Shown piece by piece: positions 55,779-64,000 of a stretch of DNA of 64,000 nucleotides. The translations under genes and the position numbers were made by a program. The stretch is from Selaginella moellendorffii (Eukaryota > Streptophyta > Lycopodiopsida > Selaginellales > Selaginellaceae). The stretch lies in contig NW_003314429.1 in the NCBI RefSeq assembly GCF_000143415.4, forward strand, positions 1-64,000, written 5' to 3'. How positions within the stretch are numbered: position 1 is the stretch's first letter; each line of letters starts with the position of its first letter. The notes below the pieces were generated by a model, which saw only the letters and a program-made list of their open reading frames with translations, had not been told where the DNA came from and searched no databases.

Positions 55779-58417
55779 ATGGGCAAGACGAAGCTCGCGG
55801 TGGTGGCGGCGGGCGAGAGCGGCATTTTCATCACGCAGCCATTCCCGGTGGATGCCAATGGTGAGCCCAAGAGCGTCATGGTCGGCCACTCGATCAGCGC
55901 CAACTTCGTGGTGATCAACGGTAGCGACGATGGGGTCGTGTTGCGGGCGGTGCGCATCGCGGCATCGGGCACGCTCAGAGGCTTCCACGGCCTCGCGCTC
56001 ACCGGCTCCGAGGTGATAGCATCGTCTTCCTCGAGCAGCAGGAGCTTGGACTTTGTCCGATCCATTCGGCTACAGCCCGGGAGCCATGTCTCCTTCACCA
56101 TCACCTTCTCTCCCCGCGAAGTTGGCTACTACCCGGCCAGGATCCTGTGCGACTTGCAACCGGCGTGGAGAGTCGTGCAGCACATCCAGGCCACCGGAGA
56201 CGATGAAGTTTCCAAGGATTCGCGGCCGACGGCTCCGTATCGCAGGCCCAAGCCCAAGAGGATGCTTCGATCTCGCGACATTGTTCCTGGCGTCTCGCCA
56301 CCGGCACCCAAGTTTGAGCTTGTTCTACCACCATTTTGGATGCCTGCTGGTGTGAGGAGGGACTTCCAAAAGAAGATCACTCCGCGGGTATTCAAGGACG
56401 GCCTCTCGCCTGCGACTTACGCCCGCTACTTCGCGGCGCTTCTCTATGCCGAAGAGTACCAAATGGAGGTAATCTTATGGTTTGGTCTTGATGATCACAC
56501 GAGCTTGGTTGGTTTTTCGCGCAGTATGATATCCGAGCCTATGACATGGAAAACGTGACAATGAGGCAAAGCACCGAGAGGTTCCTCGTTTTGAAAGTGC
56601 TCGGCCTTGCCGAGAGACGACCTTCCGTGATCTACAGGGATCGAATCTACGTGAGGCTTGCCGGTACGCAAGACAAGGAATACGAAGTAAGTATGTGTGT
56701 GCTTCTAGACCAAGTTGTTGATATCGCTTTGAAATGAAGGGATGTGTACACCGAGTTACGGCCGAGGAGGTTTTCCTCAAGTTTGCCAACGATTTCCACC
56801 GGGTGTTCATCCAGGGCACCCGTTTGCACGTCCGGTTTTCCTTCTCCAGATCCAACTTGAGGCGATGCCACCATGCAGTCACCCGCATTTCTCCCCAGCT
56901 TTGCAACATGTTCGTGTTTCCAAGCTCGATCATCTCGCCACCACCACCACCACCGCTGAGGTTCCATCCCATAAGCCGTGGTTCGCTCAACGAAGAACAG
57001 ATGTCCGCGGTGCAAGAGATCGTCGCAAAGAGAGGTGCTCCGCCATACATCGTCTTCGGTCCACCAGGCACTGGCAAAACCGTGACGGTGGTCGAGGCCA
57101 TCTTGCAAGTCCGTCGCCACAACAAGGACGCGGTCATCTTGGCCTGTGCTCCCTCCAACAATGCCTCGGACCTCTTGCTCGAGCGCCTGGCCAAGTTCGT
57201 GGAGAACCGACACATGCTCCGTCTCAATGCTTTCACGCGCTCACTCGCCGACATCCCTGACAAAGTGAAGGAATTCTCCAATGGTTTTGGTGCCGGTGAT
57301 GACAGCCAGTCTGCCGATTGCCCGAGTCGAGAGAAGCTCATGTCTTTCCAGGTCGTCGTCACGACATGTCTCAGTGCCTCGATGCTCCACTCTCGGGGTG
57401 TTCCCGCCGATCACTTTTCTCACATCTTTCTGGACGAATCTGGCCAGGCAACCGAGCCCGAGGCGATGGTGGCGGCCATCAACTTTGCGGCCCCAAGCAC
57501 CGTGCTTGTTCTTGCGGGGGATCATCAGCAGCTCGGCCCCGTGATCCGGTCGTCGCTGGCGGACAAGTTCGGCCTCAGCAAGTCGTTCCTGGAGCGTCTC
57601 ATATCCTCGCCGCCTTACACCCCTCCCTTCAAGAAGGAAATGGTGACGAAGCTTGTGAGAAACTATCGCTCGCATCCCAGCATCTTGGATCTACCATCAA
57701 GGCTCTTTTACCAGGGCGAACTGGTTCCGTGTGCTGGAGAGTTCTCTCGCTCCTTGTGCGAGTGGGACTGGCTTCCAAACAAGAGATTCCCAGTCCTATT
57801 CATTGGCGTGGAAGGGAAAGACTCGCGGGAGGGCAATAGTCCGTCGTGGTTCAATCCAGAAGAAGTGAGCAAAGTGATGGAGGTGGTGAGAAGCCTGAGG
57901 GATATGAGGAGGAACAAGCCCTTGCCAACGGAGATCGGGATCATCACACCATACCGCAAGCAGGTCCAGAAGATCAAAGGCTCCTTATCGAAAGAGAGGC
58001 TCGCAGAGATCAAAGTTGGAAGCGTGGAGGAGTTCCAGGGCCAGGAGAAGCGTACCATCATCGTGAGCACCGTCCGCTCGTCACTGGAGTTCCTGGAGCA
58101 CGACAAGAAGTTCAACCTGGGCTTCTTGTTCAATCCCAAGCGCTTCAATGTGGCCATCACTCGCCCGCAAGCGCTGCTCGTCGTCGTGGGCAACCCGGGC
58201 ATCCTCTCCAAGGTGCGTGTTTCATCTCAAAACATGGTTTTTCCAACGTATGCTTTGGCAGAACGAGCACTGGAACGCGTTCCTGCGCTATTGCATCCGG
58301 AATGGATCATACACTGGCTGCCCGATTCCATCACCCGACGCCGCTGGCAATATTCCTGACTACCTGGAGACCAGCGACGATGAAGCCAAGGACCAGCCAT
58401 GGCGCGAAGCAGTCTAG
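55779..58417 (+). CDS. SDE3/MOV10-like RNA helicase, copy 2
   Basis: Tandem paralogue of 52,022-54,652 with identical exon structure (55779-56468, 56525-56686, 56740-58212, 58262-58417) and 826 aa. The proteins are near-identical in the core. Differences include a shorter Pro run (six), an insertion 'GFGAGDD' before 'SQSADCPS', motif II 'DESGQATEPEA' (copy 1 has DESGQP), and 'HDKKFN' preceded by Glu instead of Gly. Introns 1 and 3 are close in sequence and length between the copies, pointing to a recent duplication. All helicase motifs are intact. The start was chosen at MGKTKLAVV, equivalent to MAKAKLAVV in copy 1. Confidence 0.93.
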
Positions 58418-58424
58418 CGAGAGA

Positions 58425-58620
58425 TCCTTGGCCATGAAAGACTCAGCAGCAAATGCCTAGGCTGGTTAACTGCAGGAGGCCATGTTTCCATTAAGCTAAT
58501 GATCGTTCTTTCGCAAAGCTTACCTTCTCAAAGAGAGGAAGTGGAGCATGATTCTCGGCCATGAAAGAATTCGCAGCAAATGCCCAGGCTGAGAAACTGC
58601 ACTCGCCAAAGCTAATGATC
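58425..58620 (+). repeat. Short tandem duplication in the 3' flank of SDE3 copy 2
   Basis: The sequence GGCCATGAAAGA.TC.GCAGCAAATGCC.AGGCTG and AAGCTAATGATCGTTC occur twice (about 58,429-58,515 and 58,558-58,625). Confidence 0.75.
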
Positions 58621-58625
58621 GTTCG

Positions 58626-59092
58626 AGCTTTTCTTCATTCTTGCAAACGAACTTTATCTTGTCAAGGGAGATCTTTATCTTCAAAATGGAAGGGAATAGA
58701 ACAATCGAAATGTGGTGTGACAAAAATGATGCCCTCCAAGTACAGGGCTATGGCTATATGCTTTTGTGGGGTTGGATTGATTGGATGCATCTGGATCGTC
58801 GTTTCTATGATGGGCTTTGCTCATTGTCTCAAAGGTTCTTCCATTTCATTTCCATTTATACACTATAGTTTTTATATATATTCATATCTTGGGACATGGG
58901 AGTGCGGTCTAAAAAGTATCGCGCCAATCAATGATGCGATGCATGCATGGCTGGGCATGCCCTGATTGGCCAGCCCAATTCGTATTTGTATACGTACTCC
59001 ATATAGTAGAGAGATAAGCTGATGCGGTTGGACGGTCAGGATCGCGCTTGTACCCGAGGGCTCTTTTCCTTTTTTTCTTTTTGACATGGGCG

Positions 59093-59126
<34 letters not shown>

Positions 59127-59414
59127 AAGAAAGAAAGAAAGAAAGCGCAAGGCGCGCATTCCTTGACTCCTGGGAGATTTCTGGAGCGCTGAGGTGCGTG
59201 ATTGGAGCTGGATGCTCGCGCTGCCGCTAGGTCTTGAATTCCCATGGCGGCACTGTGCGCGGATTTTTGGGGGAGATTTCTCCCACGGTTCGCCCGGCGA
59301 TTCTTGTGTCGCCAGCGGGATTTGTGTTGCCCGGAGCTCCTCTCCTGGTAGGAAGGAGGATCGATCGAGAAGGTGTCGGGCGGCATCGGTCATGGTATTC
59401 CACTCGGAGGCTCA
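58626..59414. other. Upstream region of the PRAF gene with GA/GAAA microsatellite
   Basis: Includes a GA run passing into GAAA units at about 59,098-59,145, probably in the PRAF 5' leader or promoter. An in-frame TAG about 70 bp upstream of the PRAF ATG with no other ATG between fixes that start. Confidence 0.5.
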
Positions 59415-62400
59415 ATGGAATTGGCACGTTGTGGAGCTGCGAGCCTGGACAGGGACGTCGAGCAGGTATAAAAAGCATTCAATTCTCGTTTCAAATGCAA
59501 CCACGAATTTTTCTCGACTAGAGCTTGCCATCGCTCAATCAATGACGCTTCCTTTTTTCTTTGTCGCTGCTCGAGCAGGCTATTATTGCACTGAAGAAGG
59601 GGTCTCAGCTTCTCAAGTATGGGCGTCGAGGCCGGCCAAAGTTTGCTCCCTTCCGCCTCTCCAATGTAAGTGGTTTTCTTCCGTTTTTTCTTGCTTTGTT
59701 TCGCTTCCTCAGGCTTGGCTTCTCTCTTCTCTCGACCAGGACGAAACCACTCTCATCTGGTTCTCGGGACGAAAGGAGAGGCAGCTCAGGCTGGATGCGG
59801 TCACAAAAATCATTCCCGGCCAGAGGACTGTGAGTGGACATTGCATCTTTCCACAACCTACAACTTAATGCATTGTCTTCTCGTACAGGCCAACTTTCAG
59901 AGATATCCTCGACCCGAGAAGGAGTACCAGTCTTTTTCTCTGATTTACGGTAGTGGTGGCGAGGAGAGATCGCTCGATCTGGTAGACGCGTTGATGAGTG
60001 AATTGCTTTGAAGTGACTGGTTTTAACATATTGTTTCAGATTTGCAAGGACAAGGATGAGGCCGAGGTCTGGTTCGTGGGCCTCAAGGCCCGTGTCTCCA
60101 GTAATCGCACTCTAAAGGTGGACAATAAAAGCGAAGGCACCCTATCAGACGTGAACAGTCCCCTAGGCCGAGCACTAAGAGATTCTCCGCTAAACTCATA
60201 TGTAAGTTTGAACGTTGCGAGCTCGTTCTTTCTACCCGAGTTGATCTGCTCCCTCTTTCTTGCAGGATAGCTTCAATCGCAGTCCATATGGAAGCCCGAG
60301 CTTGTTCAAGACGGCATCAACTGGAGAGCTTCAGTCAGTGGAGTCAGCCAAATCAGACTCACTGGCGTCCGAGGAAAGCTTGAATGCACAGGGCAGAAGT
60401 GTCTCACTGGCGGATGCGTTTCGAGTAAGCATGTCAAGCGCCGTAAGCTCTTCCAGCCAAGGCTCGGGTCCAGAAGACAGTGATGCTTTAGGAGATGTTT
60501 TCATCTGGGGTGAAGGTGCCGGAGAAGGCTTCTTAGGTGGTGGCGTTTGCAAGCTTACGTCTGGTGCAGGGAGCAGAGTAGATTCGCTCGTTCCAAAGGC
60601 CCTCCAGGCGGCTGTGGTGCTGGATGTAAGCAGTATAGCCTGCGGCAGCAGACATGCTGCTCTAGTCACCAAGCAAGGGGATGTGTTCTGCTGGGGTGAA
60701 GAGTATGGAGGCAGGCTCGGGCACGGCATCGACGTAGATGTTTCAGAGCCTCAACTCGTGCAGGCTTTAGCGGGTGTCAACGCCGAGCTTGTCGCCTGTG
60801 GCGACTTTCATACGTGCGCAGTAACACTCTCGGGGGAACTCTACACCTGGGGGGCTGATGCACAGAGTGGAGGACTTGTAGGACACAGCAATCCAGTAAG
60901 TCACTGGATGCCGAAGCGGATGAGCTCTCCGCTGGAAGGAGTGCGTATATCTTCCATCGCATGCGGAGCCTGGCACACTGCTCTGGTTTCTTCTGCGGGC
61001 CAGCTTTTCACGTTTGGAGATGGAACTTTTGGAGTGCTTGGTCACGGAGACAAGAGAAATCTGGCTATACCGAAGGAGGTCGAGTCCCTCAAAGGCTTGA
61101 AGACCGTGAGAGCTGCTTGCGGCATATGGCACACGGCAGCCGTGGTGGAAGTTATCGTTGGCTACTCGAGTGCTACTTCATGCTCGTCGGGAAAACTCTT
61201 CACCTGGGGCGATGGTGACAAGTATCGGCTGGGCCACGGGGACAAAGAGCAAAAGCTCGTTCCAACTTGCGTGGCTGCTCTCGTCGACTACAACTTCCGG
61301 CAGGTTGCTTGCGGGCACAGCCTTACGGTGGCACTAACAACTTCTGGGCGAGTTTTTACTATGGGAAGTACCATTTATGGGCAGCTAGGAAATCCCAAAG
61401 CCGACGGGAAGGTGCCAGGGATGGTGGATGGCGAACTCGCAAGAACGTTCGTTGAAGAGATTGGCTGTGGTGCTCATCACGTAGCTGCATTGTCATCAAA
61501 GACGGAAATCTACACATGGGGAAAAGGAGCGAATGGAAGGCTGGGACACGGTGACGTTGAGGACAGGACCGCGCCGACACTGGTGGAGGCTCTGCGAGAC
61601 AAGCAAGTGAAAACTGTTGCGTGTGGATCGAGCTTCACAGCAGTCATCTGCTTGCACAAGCCAGTCTCGGATGCCGATCAGTCCGTGTGTTCTGGTTGCA
61701 AGCAGGCGTTTGGCTTCACCAGGAAACGTCACAACTGTTACAACTGCGGTCTGGCCTACTGCCATTCCTGCAGTTCTAAAAAGGCCTTCAGAGCATCGCT
61801 GGCTCCCAACCCGTCCAAGGCATACCGTGTCTGTGAACCGTGCCTCGCTAAGCTGGAGAGAAGTGCCAGCGAAGAGGTCGCCAGAAAGAGCCGCAAGTAC
61901 ATGGATGGCAGGGAGAGGCCGCTTATCAGAGCCTCGAAACCGATAGAGATGAAACAAGTTGGATACTACGGTAACAGCAGGAACACAGACGACTTTGCCG
62001 CTAAACACCAGACAGTCATCAACATTCCCACAGCAATTCCAGAACGTAAGGCTGTTTCAGCCAAGCCCAGTCCTCCCAGGTCGGCTACTCCAACTCCCAC
62101 ATCCGCTGGCCTTGCTCCCCCTGGAAATGGACCTGACGAGCTCCAGAAGAAACTCGAGCTGTCACGGCAAGAGGTTCTACATTTGAAGACGCAGGTGCGG
62201 GCGTGGTACACGTTTGCTTTTTGTTTTCTCGCTTCTAATCATAACTTAATTCTCTCTCCCGAGCAGATTAGCACGCTGACGAGTAAATATGAACAACGTG
62301 AAAGGGAGCTGCGACGAGGTGCTCAAAAGGTGCAAGAAGCTGTGCTTCTTGCTGGAGAAGAAACTGCCAAATGCAGAGCAGCTAAAGAGGTTATCAAGTC

Positions 62401-62921
62401 TCTCACAGTTGAGGTACGTTTGTAACTTGTGCACACACTCGGACAAGCTTCTCCTGACGCACATTTGCAGCTCAAGGAGCTTGCAGAGCGAATGCCAAGT
62501 GCACGTCGGCAGCAGCAAAGACAAGAAGTGCCAAATGGTCGGCACTTCCCAGCACCAGAAGCAGAGATCGACTTGAGACTCCAGACGAGTCCGACGTCTT
62601 CCAACAGCGCCACGGATACAACGGTAGACAAACTTGTTCTTGGTTCTGGTCCCGAAGAATGGGTGGAGCAAGACCAGGCAGGAGTTTACATAACCTTGGC
62701 CTTAGCTCCCGGCGGTGGAAGGGATTTGAAGCGCGTGAGATTCAGGTATACATACAATCTTTTGTACAAAGGTGAAGACTGAGTCTGTGTTCATGTCGAC
62801 TGCCAGTCGTAGGCGCTTCAGCGAGAAGGAAGCCGAGCAATGGTGGCAAGACAACCGAGTGAGAGTTCATCAGCAGTACAGCATCATAAGAACCTCCAAC
62901 ACCTCGAAGAACCCGACGTGA
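59415..62921 (+). CDS. PRAF-type protein: PH, RCC1 repeats, FYVE, coiled coil, BRX
   Basis: Plant-specific PH-RCC1-FYVE regulator that binds phosphoinositides and can act in polarity and trafficking. Start ATG 59415 (MELARCGAASLDRDVEQ). PH domain over four exons: 'ALKKGSQLLKYGRRGRPKFA', 'TTLIWFSGRKERQLRLDAV', 'RYPRPEKEYQSFSLIYG', 'KDKDEAEVWFVGLKA'. Seven RCC1 blades lie in the large exon after 60,267 ('GDVFIWGEGAGEGF' through 'YTWGKGANGRLGHGDVED'). The FYVE finger has 'CSGCKQAFGFTRKRHNCYNC', including the basic R(K)RHNC patch, and 'CHSCSSKKAF'. A coiled coil starts 'ISTLTSKYEQRERELRRG'. The BRX domain is split by the last intron: 'EWVEQDQAGVYITLALAPGG', 'RRRFSEKEAEQWWQDNRVRV'. All zinc ligands are visible. 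Ends 13 bp from the convergent PPR gene. Confidence 0.93.
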
Positions 62922-62934
62922 GTCCCGGAGCAGC

Positions 62935-64000
62935 TTAAGCAGCAGCACCCGTGAGAACCTCAAGAGACGGTGAGCTCCCGCGGGGCTGCTTCAAAAAGGA
63001 ACTGAGCCGGTCGCCAGCGCGAGCTCCCTGGAAGAAATTCCGATGGAGCTGACAACTCCCGAGCAGGCTTCCCCACTCGATCCCAGACGGCAGGAAAGGC
63101 ATGGTGTCCGTGAGCTCCTCGGCTTCCTTGAGCCTCCCAGATCGACCCAGGATATCAACCAAGCAGCAGTAGTGCTCCTTCCGTGGCACCACGCCGTAGT
63201 CGTGCTCCATGGTTCGAAAGCAGCCCCACGCCTGCTCCGTCAAGCCACCGTGACTACATCCGACGAGCAGGCTCATGAACACGACACCGTCCGGGGTCAT
63301 TCCGAGAGCAATCATCTCCCGAAACAAGGCCTCGCACTGGTGCTTCAGGCCGAAGTGAGCGTACGAGGCAACCATGGAAGTCCAAGCAACGACGTCGTCT
63401 TGCCTCCCGGGCATGGAGTCGAAAGTGGCCTTCGCTCCATGCACACTTCCGATCTGAGTGTACGTTGCGATCATGGCAGTCCAGACGATAACATCTCCAT
63501 TGCAGATGGCGGAGAAGAACGAGCGAGCTCTCTCGAGATCGCCCGCCTGCCTGAAAGCCTCGAGCATCGACACCCACGACACGGAGCTCCACTCGGGCAT
63601 TGCGTGAAACAATCCAGCTGCGAGCTCGACGTGACCAACCTGGGCATAGGCAAGGAGCATCGCGTTCCAGGAGACGATGTCTCTCCCGGGCATCGCATCG
63701 AAGAGACACTTTGCGCCCTCGACGTCGCCATTGTCCGAGTGACCTTGCACCACCGCAGTCCACGAGACGAGATCTCTCTCGGGCATACACTCGAACAAGC
63801 CTCGACACTTTTCCATACGCCCCGCTTGGGCATATGCTGTTAGCATGCACGTCCACGACGGGACGTTCCATGCGGGCATGGACTTAAACACCGAGTTTGC
63901 CACTTCCAATTGCCCGGACTCGGCGAAAGCTTGCAACATTGTGTTCCAGGACACGAGGTTTCGCTCGGGCATTGCGTCGAAGATCCGCTTGGCATCGTCC
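62935..64000 (-). CDS. Pentatricopeptide repeat protein, 5' end beyond the window
   Basis: Open frame continues off the right edge ('DDAKRIFDAMPERNLVSWNT'). Tandem 31-aa S motifs: 'WNVPSWTCMLTAYAQAGRME', 'RDLVSWTAVVQGHSDNGDVE', 'RDIVSWNAMLLAYAQVGHVE', 'DVVAWTSMVASYAHFGLKHQ', then 'TPDGVVFMSLLVGCSHGGLT', 'VPRKEHYCCLVDILGRSGRL' and an E1-like 'MPFLPSGIEWGSLLGSCQLH'. The stop follows 'LTGAAA' without a complete E/DYW region. Confidence 0.9.
   Translation of the reverse strand, partial: DDAKRIFDAMPERNLVSWNTMLQAFAESGQLEVANSVFKSMPAWNVPSWTCMLTAYAQAGRMEKCRGLFECMPERDLVSWTAVVQGHSDNGDVEGAKCLFDAMPGRDIVSWNAMLLAYAQVGHVELAAGLFHAMPEWSSVSWVSMLEAFRQAGDLERARSFFSAICNGDVIVWTAMIATYTQIGSVHGAKATFDSMPGRQDDVVAWTSMVASYAHFGLKHQCEALFREMIALGMTPDGVVFMSLLVGCSHGGLTEQAWGCFRTMEHDYGVVPRKEHYCCLVDILGRSGRLKEAEELTDTMPFLPSGIEWGSLLGSCQLHRNFFQGARAGDRLSSFLKQPRGSSPSLEVLTGAAA

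Overview
The window reads as nuclear DNA of a seedless vascular plant, most likely a lycophyte such as Selaginella. That is an inference from four things: very short introns (about 45-60 nt) in GC-rich genes, several intronless pentatricopeptide repeat (PPR) genes, tight gene packing, and land-plant families (plastid uL3, L-type lectin receptor kinase, PRAF-type RCC1/FYVE/BRX protein, SDE3 helicases, an A-type P450). Two kinds of landscape alternate. Bases 1-19,100 are AT-rich and mostly repetitive. Most of 19,100-64,000 is gene-dense, with two decayed and repetitive stretches at 24.5-27.2 kb and 28.6-31.2 kb.

Repetitive left part. A five-exon F-box/SMI1-KNR4 gene (950-2358) lies beside a dead Helitron (about 3.66-8.42 kb, minus strand). 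The Helitron's Rep and PIF1-type helicase frames carry stops, frameshifts and a 288-bp MITE with a clear 4-bp target duplication. Next come an unplaced gene 3' end (9.9-10.1 kb), three diverged copies of a roughly 0.4-0.55 kb repeat (10.3-12.1 kb), a long CA/GA microsatellite, a fold-back element (12.6-13.3 kb), about 3 kb of AT-rich DNA with no gene seen, exon-like fragments I cannot name (16.4-18.4 kb), and an intron-containing uL16 (RPL10) pseudogene.

Gene-dense part. From 20.3 kb: a transmembrane RING E3 ligase, a peroxisomal-type pseudouridine kinase (PUKI), a conserved plant gene with a 13-nt exon, a plastid PDH-E2 relative lacking its lipoyl domain and catalytic His, a CYP, PPR genes, plastid uL3, TFIIA large subunit, a kinesin-light-chain-like TPR protein, type II peroxiredoxin, a lectin receptor kinase, an LCMT-like methyltransferase, a secreted Ole e 1-type protein, two tandem SDE3-like RNA helicases, a PRAF protein, and a PPR gene running off the right edge. 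Several neighbours sit head-to-head or tail-to-tail with only 13-58 bp between coding regions, and two of the head-to-head gaps hold telo-box-like motifs.

The most notable structure is a direct segmental duplication. Copy A (about 23.38-27.19 kb) and copy B (about 34.46-43.98 kb) share the order PUKI, PPR, TFIIA-L, TPR. Decay is reciprocal: PUKI is intact only in A, while the PPR, TFIIA-L and TPR genes are intact only in B. Inside A the PPR pseudogene also contains an inversion. A second, younger tandem duplication produced the two SDE3 genes and carried along a piece of the neighbouring Ole e 1 gene. No tRNA or rRNA gene or CRISPR array was recognised.
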